64,000 bases of DNA from Escarpia spicata (taxonomy: Eukaryota > Annelida > Polychaeta > Sabellida > Siboglinidae), in NCBI GenBank assembly GCA_963995525.1, contig OZ023210.1, forward strand, positions 22,490,656 to 22,554,655. The letters are read 5' to 3'. The notes below the pieces were generated by a model, which ran no database searches, was not told the DNA's origin, and was given only the letters and a program-made list of their open reading frames with translations. Both the position numbers and the translations under genes were made by a program. Each line of letters starts with the position of its first letter. The stretch's first letter is position 1. Below, one piece after another: positions 41,801 to 52,840 of the stretch.

Positions 41801-44800
41801 TTCATATCAGCACTAATGGTTAACCCTAAGTCCTTTCCTTTTACAGTAGTACTTAGTACAGAACCCATTGTATAGTGTACATCTTCGTTCCCATGTCCTG
41901 TGTGGAGGCATTTACATTTCCAAAAATTGAACAACATTTTATCAACCTGTCAAGATCATCTTGTAAATGCTGTCTATCTCCATCATGTTTAATCCTTCAA
42001 AAAAATGTTGTATCATCCGCAAATTTCAACACTGCTTGTTATATCATCATCCAAATCATTTATATATATTAAGAATAATATAGGTCCCATTACTGATCTC
42101 TGTGGTACCCCACTCAAAACTGATTTCCAGTTTGAAGCCTCGCCATCAACAACTACCCGTTGTCTTCTGTCAATCAGCCATTTTTCTATCCAGTTAATTA
42201 AACTATTTCCTATGCCATGGGCTTTTAGTTTAAGCAGTAATCTTTGATGTGGCAGTTTGTTGAAAGCTTTCTGAAAATCTAAGTAGATGATATATACTGG
42301 TGATCCCTCATCTACCCACTTAGTGATGTCTTTAAAAAAACATAACATATTTTTAAAGTATGACCTCGCTTTTAGAAACCCATGTTGCGATGGGTTTAAC
42401 AAGTTATGTTTATTCACCATCATGTGATCTTTAATTAGTCTTTCTAATAATTTGTAAATCACTGACGTTAAACTCACTGGTCTGTAGTTCTCCGACTTGT
42501 TTCTGGAACCTTTTTTTAAATAACAGTACAATGTTTGCTTCTTTCCATTCTAAAGGAACCACTCCCTCTTCTAATGATAAGCTGAAAACTGTTGCAAGTG
42601 GTATGGTAATTTGTTCTACAATTTCCAATAGTAGTTTGGACGGAATTCCATCCACTCCAGGTGATTTATTATCCTTCAATTTTCTTAGCTACCATTTCCG
42701 GAGTTACAATTACCTGTCCTAAATGAGTCTGATTTTGCCCCCTTGAACTTAGCCTCTGGTACTGGCAGTGAACTAATATCTTCCCTGGTAAACACTGAAC
42801 TAAAATACTCATTCAGGTCTCCTGCCATTAAGAATCCCTCTAATATTATATTTCCAGCACTATCTTCTAGAGGACCGATCTTATCCTGAACTTTCTGTTT
42901 GCTCCGAACATATGCATAAAAACTCCTGCTGTTTTGTTTTATATTTCAAGCTAATTTTTTTTCGTAGCTTCTCTTCGAATTTCTAATTTCAGTTGTAGCT
43001 TTGTTTAGTGCTTCTTTATAAATGGTGTAGTCTTCGTCATTTCTAGTACATCTATATGACTTCCACATCATTTGTTTGTACTTAATTTTTCTAATGGTTT
43101 CTTTTGATGTGTTTATTTGTGGACTGTTTCCCTTATTTTTTCAAGGGAACCAATTTACCGACTATGCATTTAATTTCACTCTTTAATATATTCCAGTATT
43201 CTGTTGCTGTCTTATTTTTCAGTGTGTTGTTCCAGTCTATCTTTGCTAAATATTTCCTCATTTCCTTATATCTTCCTTTGTGGAAATTTCTCCTGAACTT
43301 CTTTTTGTTATTTTTTCTGATTTTATTTTGATGGTAAAATGTATCTGGTTGTGTTCACTACTTCCCAGTGGCTCACATAATTTGACATTGTCAACTAGTT
43401 CATTCTGTGAGGAAAAAACCATGTCTAACACATTCTCACCCCACATATCTCCTCAATGCAATTTTTTAAAAGAAAACCTGTAATTTCTGCCCTGGTCAAA
43501 TGCTACTATTTAATTTTGTTTAAAGTGGCCCCTGAGAAGGAAATCTAGCAAACCTGGCCATGTTAAAGTTGTCCAAAAGTCACAACTGCGTCCTTAATCC
43601 TAGTCACAATTGTGTCCTTAATCTCAATGCACACAGGCATGCATGAACGCACGCACACACGCACGCACGCACGCTCGCACGCACGCACGCTCGCATACAC
43701 GCACACACGCACGCACACACGCAAGCTGCATACACACACACACACCTAACATGTACATGTGCAGTTTGTCAGTTACAATGTTCTTTTGGGGACATTACAA
43801 ACATCAACAACATTCTGAATCCTAAGTTTTATTTCTCCCAAGACAGCATGGCGACCACCAGCAAATCTCAACAGACATCAGTGTGCAGCAAGACTGACAA
43901 TGATTCATGTTCATCCTTAACAATGATTACATTCAAGTTCTTCTTTCCATATACATACGATTACAACATACATGACGCAATTACACCTCCTCATGGTTCT
44001 GAATACATTTCCAATGTAAAGAAAGAAGTCATGCAGGCAACCCTAACTCTTTGGTTGTTCAACAGCTGATGTTAGATACAAGTTCCACTGACAACCAACA
44101 TTTCTGTTGTTCAACACCTAATGTTAGATACAAGTTCCACTGACAACTAACACTTCAGTTGTTCAACACCTAATGTTAGATACAACTTCCACTGACAACC
44201 AACACTTCTGTTGTTCAACAGCTAATGTTAGATACAAGTTCCACTGACAACCAACACTTCTGTTGTTGAACACCTAATGTTGAGATACAAGCTCCACTGA
44301 CAACAAACACTTCTGTTGTTGAACACCTAAACACCTAATGTTGAGATACAAGCTCCGCTGACAACCAACACTTCTATTTTTCAACACCTAATGTTGAGAT
44401 ACAAGCTCCACTGACAACCAACACTTCTGTTGTTGAACACCTAATGTTGAGATACAAGCTCCACTGACAACCAGTACTTCTATTTTTCAACACCTAATGT
44501 TGAGATACAAGCTCCACTGACAACAAACACTTCTGTTGTTGAACACCTAATGTTGAGATACAAGCTCCGCTGACAACCAACACTTCTATTTTTCAACACC
44601 TAATGTTGAGATACAAGCTCCACTGACAACCAACACTTCTGTTGTTCAACACCTAATGTTGAGATACAAGCTCCACTGAAAACCAACACTTCTGTTGTTC
44701 AACACCTAATGTTGAGATACAAGCTCCACTGACAACATTTCTGTTGGTCACCCGCTAATGTTAGATACATATTCCACTTACAAGTTACATTCCATACATT

Positions 44801-47800
44801 TAAGTTGTTTGACAGGTACTGTAATACACAAGTTCATAGGCATATTAATACTTGAGAAATGCTACACCAGTGCCAACAAATATAATTTATCATGTATATG
44901 CTTATTAAACAATTAAGAGAAAGATACCATATATATATATCTATATATATATATATATATATAGATATATACATATTTACATATATACATATATATATGT
45001 ATATATATATATTTATATATATATATATACCTATATATATATAATAAAATCTTTTTTCTTGCGAGACTTAGCTTTTCAGACATATTTCTTAGTACACAAC
45101 ATTTCAAGGGGCAATTCAATATAATAACACCAGACAGGTAATACTTAATTTACACAAATAGACGATCATTCAGTAACAAACAACACACAAGTCTAATGTC
45201 TGCGTATTCTGTGAACCTTTACCATATATCTCCTTAAAGACTACCAGAACATTTAGAATTTCTGAGTTCTACAATGGCAAATGAAGCCTAATAATCCAAC
45301 TACGATTATTACCGATGCAGACATGAAGCTGTTGAGGTACAAGTGAAAGAACATAAATACAGTGGAACCTCCCTATTAAGGTCACACTCGGGACTGGACG
45401 AAAGTGACCTGAATAGCGAGGTGACCTTATTAGCGGGACTAACTCCCTATACTTTACTGTTATGAAAATAAAGTACTGTGATCCCTTGCTGCAAGAAACA
45501 AACTGGAACTTTATTTCCATGAGTGCATAAAACAGTGCCAAAACGGGAATTATAAACTTGTTCCTTTTAAAAGAATGTTCTCTACTAATTTACTTTCATC
45601 TGGCTCCCAGCCCACCCCCTTCAGACAAAAGTTTGTAAACATTGATATGATGATATCAATATATTAACAGTATCGGTCCAAAGAGTAAAATATCAATGTT
45701 TGTTGCCAGATGAAACTGCACCTGACCTCCCTCTGTCAAATGAAAATAATTTTGTCTGATACCGGACATCGGTGCTCTGAGATGATCCCTTACACTGTTA
45801 CAGCAAGAGCCCACTGCAGATATTGTTTCAAAAACGAAACGCTTTAAGAAGCATGAGAATACTGATCTTCACATGCAGCAGCAGTAGCAATGATGCAGTT
45901 GACTGTTCAGACTCTGTGTTCTTGTGGTCTGGTCGACTGCTTGACTCAAGTTACTTGACCAGTCAATCTCTCGCCAAGATGACCATTCTGTTGGGGACAA
46001 TGTCCAGTTTTTAGTTGTCAGGTGGTCATCTTTGCCAGTCTGCGAGAACAGCACCAAAACAGAACAAGAAACAATGTATAAAACAGTCAGCGCAACAGTG
46101 TTGATGAAATGGAAACATGGGAGACTGGCAGGACACAAGAATAGAGATAATTACATCATCTTCACAGAGAGAATGTGGTCAGAAGTGAAGCTGGAATATC
46201 CCACAGGAAACGACCCCCGGGTTGGTCATGAGTGCAAACAAGGTGGATCGATCGATGGTCATTTGGATGGGAAAGCTACATGCCAAAGCTGAATATAAAA
46301 CTGACGAAAGCAATAAAAGAAGATATAGAAAACTGCATGCAAAAATAAATCTGACTCCGTGCATAATTCGACAAAAAACATAAGACGTGACTATATGTCT
46401 GTTAGTAATGCATTTTGTTCAACTGCTTGCAGATTTGCAAAGTAAAACATATGCACACAATCACACAAAGAGTGGACCAAATTGCATGCAATACTTACAA
46501 AAACATTGCAGAGCTGTCCAAGTGTATCCTGATGCAGTATGTTGCTGTCACTTGTAAGCTCGATCTTGGGCTAATATCAGTTGCATCACTACTATGAATA
46601 GATGACAAGGTAATTTCTGATGGTGATTTACTGCATCCTGCCATGTTGTCATCTCTGTTTCGCTGCTACTATATCTTAATCTTCCCGCATTACCCAAAAC
46701 AGTGAGATGTACAGAGAATTACAAATGCTATGTTAGTTTCTTGTTATTGTCCTATCCGTCATAACTTCACTTCTTTTGCATAGCCCTGTTTTAGACAGAA
46801 AGGAAATGGACTTTTTCCAATCGTTTAATTCCAGATGCTCACCAAGATTCCACATCAACAGCTGATATATATTTCTCTATTCACATGTCCTCAGCAAAAG
46901 CAAATTGTCAAGTTTTTTGTTTTTATTTACGGGAATTTCCGTTTCATGCACATTGTCTGATAATATTTTGTTGTCACATGCCATGATCACAATTACTGAC
47001 ATATTGCTGCATATTCTCCATTCATTTGCCCGACACAGCCAAAGCACCACAGCCATATGTTGCAATGTAATGGTCTCTGTAGTCTCACAACAGTCTGATA
47101 ACACTAAGTTTATCCAGTCATCTACTGATGTGTACGATTGGCAATGGTGCTTGTGATCACAGCGGACTTAGAATTTGTTTAATTCTGTGTTTCTTGGGGG
47201 GGGACTCCTCAGAGATATGTTTTAATTGTAGACGACATAGTGTATTTTGAGCAATATTAAACAGAAAATCTTAACATTTCCAATAGCAAAAAAAGCACAC
47301 GAACTCATGCACACATTGTCATAGTACTAACTCACTTGTTAATTATATATTTCTGAGCTGAACCCGAGTTGGCTGATGGGCAGCTTTCTCCTTGGCCAGC
47401 TTTGTCAAAACAGCCCATTGATGGGCCATTCTAGCTTTCTTCATTGCCAGCTCAACTGCTTCCTTAGCTTTGTACTTGGTGGCTGCCTTCGTCTTTGACA
47501 TGTTCAGCTCAGTTTTCTTCTTCTCCTTCATCTTTCCTTCCTCGGCAAGATGGATGGAGTACATTTTGTGTGCACCCCTCGTGTTGTGAACGAGGCGACC
47601 AGTCCTGTTTGTGGAAGTCCTGTATAGCAGTCTTGTTGCTTCCCATGAGTGAGTACTTCACTGTCTGGATAATGTTGAATGTACTAACATTCTTTCTGGC
47701 AGTGGCAGTATTCATGATGCTAGACATGTGACTAAAACACCCTTCCACTTGAGGACCATGAAAGCAGCTCATCATTGCAGCCACCAGCTTTGACAAGGCT

Positions 47801-50754
47801 GGGAACTTGCCAGTAGAGAATATGGTAGCCCACCACGAGTCCAATCTGGAACTTGTGGGTGCTTGTGGAAATGTGTTGTCTACACGGAATTGGCGAACTT
47901 CCATGTGATACACCCTCTGTTCAGCTTCTAATAGAACATTGGTGACCAGCGTGGGCAGTGCCAGCGTGTGTACTTCAATGCCTTCGGTTCCCCTCTGACT
48001 GTAGCCTGTAGGATCCAATCTGCATAGTTGACATAGGCCTCGCACCACAAACAGTAGGCTTTCCCTGGTGCTGATAATTTATTGATGAATATATCCAACA
48101 TAGTGTCTCCAGCCGATCTTTCCAGCCATGCCCAATTCCACTTATTCTTGACACTTTTGTCAATGTCCTTCACGCAACATTTGTCTTGCCGTACAACAAA
48201 TCGTCGATTAGCCATTGTGTTAAAAAATGATCGACATCTCCACAAAATAAATTGTCGTTTCCTATTGGTCAACTGCTTTTGTGCGCGCACTTGGAAAGCG
48301 CTGAAGCGAACAGCCGACAGAACACTCGGTGGATAGATGGTTAACTCAATCCGCAGATAGATCGTCAGTGAATTGTCCAGGATTTTATATGCCCTATCCC
48401 CCAACATTAATTTTTTTCTCCCCGGATTTACACGATTCACAAAAGTGATCTTTGGAGCAGTATAAAAACCGGAATTCCGGCAAAAACTGGAAATTTCTCA
48501 TCCCTGATACATACACATACACCCACACACATACACACCCACACACACTCACACCCACACACATCCACACACATGCACATACACACCCACACACATACAC
48601 ACCCTTCAACACATTCGCTGCACGTCACTTTATACATTCCCTGTCAACCTACACACACACTTTAATTTCCACATTTACACACTGCACTACATATTACATA
48701 TCAAACACAACCTCTGTATGTACCACGACGAGTCTGCACATCACACTACACACTATCTGACACACTCACCGCTTGGTGTCTTTGTCTACGAGATGCTGTC
48801 CCAGTTTACGACTCGTCTCCTCAGCGGCCAACTTATCTGAGTACCACTGTTTAAGTCTGGTGATGAGGTGGACATACAGGGGGCAGCACAGTGCGACGAT
48901 GAGCAGCGGCCATGCAAGAGACGAACAGAACAGAAGCGTTGATAAAACATGAGTTGCTCGTGTGCGAGAGTGACATGTGAAACTAAACCTGAACACGTTG
49001 TCAAGTGGACCCTCACTATTAAGGCCAACCACGGGACTATACAAGTGACCTGAAGGACAAGGTGACTGCATTAGCAGGACTAATTTCCTGTGCTTAACTG
49101 TTACAGAACTAATTTGAGACTTTCCTAAGGTGACCTTAATTCGGAGGTGGCTGTATTACTGAGGTGACCATAAAGTGATGTTCGACGTTATGTCGAAAGT
49201 GCACCATGAACACATAAATACATCTGTACTATACTAGACAGAAGCTATTGTCACTTGTGATGTTTTTAATTTGTCCAAAATTTTTGAATATGCAAAACAT
49301 TTTTCATAAACAAAAATGTTGAAAATGATCCTACATAAATGAAAATGTTGTTGAATATAGTTATGTAGGCATCATCATTATGTGATGATTCTAAACAATG
49401 CCATTGCGAAATATTTCTTATGTAAGCAACACCATAATGATGTGATTTTAAACAATCATATACGACATGATTCTAAACAACACCATTATGAAATGACTCT
49501 TTATAAACAACCACATTTTGAGATGATTCTAAATAATGCCACTACGACTTGATTCTAAACAATGCAAATATGGACAACACTCATATAAGATGATTCTGAA
49601 CAAACATATCGCTCGAGTCTAAACAACACCCTACAGATCCTCTATGGTGTCAATGCCTGTGTGACACATGGATGATTTCCTAAAAACTATACCTCATGAT
49701 ATCAAATTAAACGTTGTTGTGAAACATATTATGGAGAAAAATGCCTTGCCGAAAATGTGAAGCCTAAACACAACACAGTGCCGACTATAGTTGGTGCAAC
49801 AGACATCTCAGGGTGTGTCCAATTAATTATGACAGGTGTTTGTGTGACACTGTAGACTGTGACATGGACATTGAGCATGTGAGCTGACCACAAAAATCAC
49901 ACCAATAAACATATAGAGCACAGAGCCAGGCACAACTGCAGCAGTGGCTGGGGGGGGGGGGGGATCAGTCGGGGGGGGGGGGGCAATGGCATAGCAGGGT
50001 GGGGGGTCACCTGGGGGAGGTGTGAGATCAGTTGAAAAAATCATGGGTTCAATTGTGATAGGGTTGTCAGGGTCCCCGTGTGAAGTTTATATTTTTTAAA
50101 TGGCATTCATGCATAACAATTTTATTCCAATACAAAGTGTTTGGCTGTTTGTTATAGTTTGTGTGTGTGCGTGCGTGCGTGCGTGTGTACCCCGGTATGT
50201 GTGTGTATGTGAAATGGGTGTGTGCAGGCGTGTGTGCCAAATGTGAGTGTACACATGCATAACATATGTGTTCATACAAGTGGTGTACAAATATATAAAA
50301 AGTTTTCTCCAAGCACATGCTAACTTATAGTATCTACCTGGTAATTGCAGATCTTGCTGGGATATCATTAATGCACATACAGTACATATGCATAAAGACA
50401 TGCAGTGCATTATGCCAAGTTTCATATACATGTATGCTTGCATGCATACATCAAAATCTACATAGTAACATACAATTCAGAAGAGAAAGCTTGGTAATAC
50501 ATCCAACCAAACTAACGTGCGATTTTACAATGATTGTATGTAGCTATGACTGGGCTGATCCTGGATATATGGCACTTCAGAAATATTTATAACTATCTAT
50601 AACTATCTATAATATTACTACCGGTAAGGTAGACTGAGGTTGTCTGTCCCACTCACCTTTCCTCCATCTCTGTCATAGTTGCAGCCATCTGGTTCGTCTT
50701 GTCTTCTAGCTTCGTCACAAGGTCTGTCTTGTGTTGTAATGTCCCCTCACAAGC
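29675..50754 (-). CDS. RUFY: RUN and FYVE domain-containing protein, RUFY1/2 type (3' half)
   Basis: RUFY proteins are endosomal adaptors: the C-terminal FYVE finger binds phosphatidylinositol 3-phosphate on early endosomes, the coiled coil dimerises or binds Rab effectors, and an N-terminal RUN domain contacts small GTPases or motors. Six exons, 5' to 3', are 50754-50657, 48856-48770, 40489-40360, 35681-35587, 32064-31938 and 29812-29675, all GT-AG with matching phases (225 codons with stop). Order: coiled coil ([19 protein letters not shown], then [20 protein letters not shown], then [17 protein letters not shown]), then FYVE with WTED, RRKHHCR and RVC signatures and eight Cys ligands, ending LLQRYSAN. 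The order and wording match vertebrate RUFY1/RUFY2 closely. RUN-domain exons are not recognised up to 64000. Introns of 1.8-8.3 kb are full of minisatellites and transposon remnants. Confidence 0.9.
30903..31000. repeat. Near-perfect 98-bp palindrome
   Basis: The arms TATATTTACCTCTCAAGAAA and TTTCTTGAGAGGTAAATATA are perfect reverse complements, and the match continues with a few differences through TTTTTTCTCT to a short central loop around CGATTGG. It could form a long hairpin. It may be a MITE. Confidence 0.88.
31442..31682. mobile_element. PIF/Harbinger-like MITE, 241 bp
   Basis: The left end TGCTGGGCGTACACTGCTAA and the right end, read in reverse complement as TGCTAGGCGTACACTGCTAA, form long terminal inverted repeats (about 55 bases, continuing through TTTGTTGCGAGTYGTCTGTT). 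The flanking TAA at 31439-31441 and 31683-31685 is a 3-bp target duplication, as expected for PIF/Harbinger (TWA). There is no coding capacity. Confidence 0.85.
31938..32064 (-). CDS. RUFY: RUFY exon, first half of the FYVE finger
   Basis: It has a ATCCAG acceptor and a GTACTA donor. It encodes [19 protein letters not shown], then [20 protein letters not shown] and RRK. It holds the WxxD motif and the first Cys pair. Confidence 0.94.
32701..33072. repeat. GT-rich microsatellite array
   Basis: About 370 bases of (GT)n with GAGT and GCGA variants, ending in GCGCGCGTGCGTGCGTGCGC. The alternating purine-pyrimidine run could adopt Z-DNA. The His/Thr frames on the other strand are artefacts. Confidence 0.95.
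33078..33150 (-). mobile_element. tRNA-like sequence, probable SINE head
   Basis: On the - strand TGTGGTAAGAGCTCTGGACT resembles a pol III box A with D-arm, and GAACCCGGGTTCTAATCC resembles box B with T-arm, 30 bases later. The acceptor stem cannot be paired convincingly, so a tRNA-derived SINE fragment is likelier than a tRNA gene. The GT array follows it. Confidence 0.5.
33151..35586. other. RUFY intron, unremarkable part
   Basis: I see no exon, long tandem repeat or transposon terminus in this stretch. Confidence 0.4.
35587..35681 (-). CDS. RUFY: RUFY exon, coiled coil
   Basis: It has a CTTCAG acceptor and a GTAAGT donor. It encodes [20 protein letters not shown] and [11 protein letters not shown], ending with two bases of a Glu codon. 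Confidence 0.92.
35745..37190. repeat. 29-bp minisatellite with a 522-bp higher-order duplication
   Basis: About 50 copies of GATCCAGGCAAACACAATAT followed by CRCAGGTWG. Variant positions show that 36063-36584 and 36585-37106 (18 units each) are a direct tandem duplication with no difference in the parts that I compared. It begins 64 bases from a RUFY exon. Confidence 0.95.
37190..38195. repeat. Related 29-30-bp minisatellite, second block
   Basis: The unit is close to CAAACACAATCTCACAGGCA plus GGCTACCAA, evidently a relative of the preceding array. Multi-unit blocks recur, e.g. the AACGCAATCTCATAGGCTGA block appears at about 37291, 37436 and 37754. It decays after about 37920. Confidence 0.88.
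38489..39657. mobile_element. Non-autonomous DNA transposon, CAGGGCTGCC family (copy 2)
   Basis: It is 1169 bases, left end CAGGACTGCTTACCTGACAA, right end GTAATTGTAGGCAGCCCTG. Flanking TTAGAG at 38483-38488 and 39658-39663 is a 6-bp target duplication. Both ends match copy 1 (9094-9285), including the sub-terminal TTTCCGTAATGCCGTAAT. The extra interior is AT-rich and shows no transposase; it holds an internal roughly 100-bp duplication (about 38985-39080 and 39060-39170). Confidence 0.82.
40020..40105 (-). mobile_element. Weak tRNA-like sequence, possible SINE
   Basis: The - strand reads AGCTTAGTTGGTTTGGTGTC, then AACATGTGACCAAGAGGTCA and AAAGTTCACGCC, resembling a degenerate tRNA-derived SINE head with boxes A and B. 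Sub-terminal sequence and target duplication were not identified. Confidence 0.3.
40360..40489 (-). CDS. RUFY: RUFY exon, coiled coil
   Basis: It has a GACAG acceptor and a GTGTGT donor. It encodes [20 protein letters not shown], then [20 protein letters not shown] and IKK. The [11 protein letters not shown] motif is a RUFY hallmark. The adjoining intron begins with a 31-bp tandem repeat that overlaps the first bases of this exon. Confidence 0.92.
40485..41180. repeat. 31-bp minisatellite overlapping the RUFY exon edge
   Basis: About 20 diverged copies of ACCTGTCAGCATTGCACAAC plus TGTCAGCACTG. The first unit overlaps the splice acceptor and the first bases of the exon 40489-40360: on the - strand, exon edge GCTGACAGGTCGGTGCTGGA compares with repeat GCTAACAGGTCAGTGCTGAC. 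Confidence 0.85.
41440..43575 (-). mobile_element. CR1-like LINE, 5'-truncated and mutated
   Basis: - strand fragments in order are an endonuclease end ([20 protein letters not shown], then SSEHNQIHF), a linker ([18 protein letters not shown]), reverse transcriptase ([59 protein letters not shown]), then a C-terminal [20 protein letters not shown]. Several frame breaks occur (e.g. before the FADDT motif near 42030). The style is that of CR1/L2-group non-LTR elements. Confidence 0.85.
42013..42679 (-). pseudogene. LINE reverse transcriptase core
   Basis: Two overlapping frames encode the fingers and palm of a non-LTR reverse transcriptase. The YLDFQKAF motif is present. The FADD catalytic box is frameshifted (EICG in the long frame), so the copy is inactive. 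Confidence 0.82.
43640..43745. repeat. (ACGC)n/(CACA)n microsatellite
   Basis: Runs of CGCACGCACGC grade into CACACACA between the 5' end of the LINE and non-repetitive sequence. Confidence 0.9.
44040..44765. repeat. 53-bp minisatellite
   Basis: About 13 copies of CTAATGTTGAGATACAAGCT, then CCACTGACAACCAACACTTC and TGTTGTTGAACAC. Early copies lack the GA after TGTT. Units with TTTTTCAAC alternate with TGTTGAAC types, suggesting a two- to three-unit higher-order pattern. Confidence 0.92.
44930..45045. repeat. (TA)n/(ATAC)n simple repeat
   Basis: About 115 bases of alternating A and T with C/G interruptions. Confidence 0.92.
45360..45500. mobile_element. CAGTGGAACCT-type MITE, truncated copy
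   Basis: It starts CAGTGGAACCTCCCTATTAA right after TA, followed by GGTCAC..GGGACTGG and GAGGTGACCTTATTAGCGGG. The right terminus is not found. It is related to 9326-9606 and 49002-49187. Confidence 0.55.
45595..45800. mobile_element. MITE-like repeat, second copy of the 11671 family
   Basis: It shares CATCTGGCYYCAGCCC, AACATTGATATGA, TATTAACAGTATCRGTC and the terminal GTCTGATACCGGACATCGGT with 11671-11906. The left end is degenerate. Confidence 0.5.
47343..48215 (-). pseudogene. hAT-like transposase-derived gene, broken
   Basis: N-terminal frame (from ATG at 48215): [20 protein letters not shown], then a zinc-finger-like [15 protein letters not shown]-terminal frame: [58 protein letters not shown], then a Lys-rich tail. 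The W..I...FPALSKL...GPQVEGCFS block recalls the dimerisation region at the C-terminus of hAT-type transposases. The middle (catalytic) part is missing and the frame changes near 47960. The family assignment is tentative. Confidence 0.5.
48510..48665. repeat. CACA-rich microsatellite
   Basis: (CACACAC/CACATA)n with CACCC variants, on the 3' side of RUFY exon 48770-48856. Confidence 0.88.
48770..48856 (-). CDS. RUFY: RUFY exon, coiled coil
   Basis: It has a CACCAG acceptor and a GTGAGT donor. One base completes Arg from the previous exon, then [20 protein letters not shown] and HLVDKDTK, ending with two bases of an Arg codon. A nearer AG at 48837 was rejected because it would create a frame mismatch with a stop. 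Confidence 0.75.
49002..49187. mobile_element. CAGTGGAACCT-type MITE, copy near a RUFY exon
   Basis: The left end CAAGTGGACCCTCACTATTA and the right end GGTGACCATAAAGTGATGTT plus CGACG are imperfect inverted repeats of the same family as 9326-9606. TTA follows the right end. Confidence 0.5.
49188..50656. other. RUFY intron
   Basis: No exon is seen. About 49370-49600 has short ATGATTCTAAACAA-type repeats; 49950-50000 has two runs of G (12-13 bases); about 50160-50250 is GT-rich. Confidence 0.4.
50657..50754 (-). CDS. RUFY: RUFY exon, coiled coil
   Basis: It has a TTCCAG acceptor and a GTGAGT donor, and 32 codons plus two bases. It encodes [20 protein letters not shown] and [12 protein letters not shown], a heptad-like segment well known in RUFY proteins. 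It is the most upstream exon that I recognise. Confidence 0.85.
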
Positions 50755-51184
50755 CTGGAACAGCACAGAAACTTTACTGCCATTACCGACATAAAATACA
50801 TGTCAAGTAGGAATGTGACTTGGTGTTAAAACATACAGTCACATCAAATGTACCACGGGCATACAATAACAGATAAATTAATAAATATAATAAAAATAAA
50901 TACAAATAATTAAGTCTAACAATATTGTTAAAATCCATTAAAATTGATAGGTTAAGCTAAAACTAAAAGTAACACATAAAAAACGTATAAAACACATCTG
51001 ACAAAATTAACATTCCATTGTCTCTATTATCTATCACTAAAGTCTACATCTAATACCCGATAAGGCACTGATGGCACGGGGAGAGAAACTGTCTCGGAAA
51101 CAATTTGTCTGCACGGATGACAAGGAGTTTTCCGAATAGATGCTGGGCGGGGTGTGTTGGGTCCATGATATTTTTGTTAGCTGT
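50755..51184. other. Upstream RUFY intron, no feature recognised
   Basis: AT-rich sequence, then the beginning of the LINE 3' region. The next RUFY exon upstream was not found here. Confidence 0.35.
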
Positions 51185-52840
51185 CTTCCTAGCTGACAGT
51201 AATTGATAATACTGGGAGCAACTGGGGCTTTCTTCTTTCTAAAATCAACTCCCTTATTTTGGACGGGTTCAGCTGAAGATTGTTTTTGTCACACCACGAC
51301 ACCAGCCTGTCCACTTCAAGGCGGTAATCAGACTCATCTGAGTTCCTCACCAACTCTTCCAAGGTGGTATAATCTGCAAACTTCACCAGTTGTACGGAGG
51401 AATGTTGGGACACACAGTCATTCGTGAAGAGCGAGTACAGGGGCGTGGAGAGGGCACAACCCTGGGGAGTTCTGGTGTTCAAGATGATAGAAACCATGTC
51501 TTCATTTTGATGACTTGAGGACGGAGCAGGAGAAAGTCAAGGATCCAGTGACACATGGGGACGTTTACCAACAGCAGATGCAGCTTGTCAAAGATTTTCT
51601 GTGCATACATGTTTGGAGACTCCAGGTGCTGCAAGACGAACAGGAATGATAATTGCTGCCTTGAAACAGACAGGAATAGTGTGCTGGTGGACTGTCAAAC
51701 AGTTCCGTGAATACAGGAGCCAGTTCATCAGTGCAGTGTTTCAGTGTGGAGGTGGGAACATTGTCAGGACCAGCTGCCTTTCTGCTGCTCTGCTGCTTGA
51801 AGAGCTTCCTCACCATGTGCTCCTGCATGGTAAAGGGAGGAGGAGGGAGTGGTGTAGCAGGGTCGGGCAGGCTGACTGAGACAGGCGTCAAATTCTGATG
51901 ATTGAAGTGAGTGTAAAAGTTGCTGAGGTTGTCCGGTGTTGCAGAATTGCAGCCAGAAGTGGATGGCTTCTGCTTGTAGCTAGTAACACTCTGCAGGCCC
52001 TGCCAGAGAGCGTGAGTGTCATTGGAGAGGAACTGGCTTTCAAGCTTGCACCTATAATTAGTCTTTGCTCCCCGTATCGCTCTTTGGTCATTCTACTTGG
52101 CTTTCTTGTATAGTGCACAGTCCCCACTCTTGAAAGCATCCTGTTTTTCTTTCAGTTTGAATTTCAGGTCTCTGGTGAACCATGGCTTATCGTTGCTGAA
52201 CACTTTGACAGTCTTCTGGGGAATACACAGATCCTGGCAGAAGCGTATGTAAGATGTGACGGTGTCTGCATATTCATGAATGTCTGTGCACGTGTGTTTA
52301 AATGAGTCCCAGTCTGTACTGGCCAAACAGCCTTGGAGACGCTGAATAGAGTCAGGGTCCCTGCGCTTGACATTGCGAACGCAGGATTACGCTGTTCTAA
52401 GCTTCTGGTGGTAGGAAGGTTGAAGGTAGATCGTGGAGTGGTCGGAGGAGCCATGGGGCACACGTGGGACCACATGATACGCATCCCTGATTGTACTGTA
52501 GCAGTGATCCAAGGTTTTCCCCTCTCTAGTGGCACACTTGACATGCTGCGTATACTTTGGGAGGTCTTTAGACAACGTAGTGTGGGTAAAATCACCGAGA
52601 ACTAACACAAGTGAGTCAGTGATCCGATCGGCAAGAGCACCGATCGCAGCTGTAGCACTGACCTGGGATGGAAGGTACACACCCACCATGACAAGGGAGG
52701 TAAACTCTCGCGGCAGGTAAAACGGTTTACACTTGACTTGATTCTCATGTTCAGGGGAGCACATAGTAGACAAAAGTGATGAGTCACTACACCATCGTTG
52801 ATTTACCATGAAACACACCCCACCTTGTCTGGTTTCAGTG
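51080..52840 (-). mobile_element. Second non-LTR retrotransposon (CR1/Rex1-like), 5'-truncated
   Basis: The - strand order is an endonuclease end (FYLPREFTSLVMVGVYLPSQ; LVLVLGDFTHTTLSKDLPKY; CATREGKTLDHCYSTI; HGSSDHSTIYLQPSY), a linker (FSNDKPWFTRDLKFKLKEKQ), RT entry (KLFKQQSSRKAAGPDNVPTS, TLKHC), then palm remnants (NTRTPQGCALSTPLYSLFTN; LVKFADYTTLEELV; LVSWCDKNNLQLNPSK). The catalytic FADD is FADY, and frames change at several points. It differs from the LINE at 41440 and belongs to a group common in fish and invertebrates. Confidence 0.85.

Noticed and set aside
48786..49071. Membrane-protein-like - strand frame upstream of a RUFY exon
   Set aside because: The hydrophobic part lies left of the acceptor at 48857 in intron sequence and in a MITE; only the part from 48856 down is coding.
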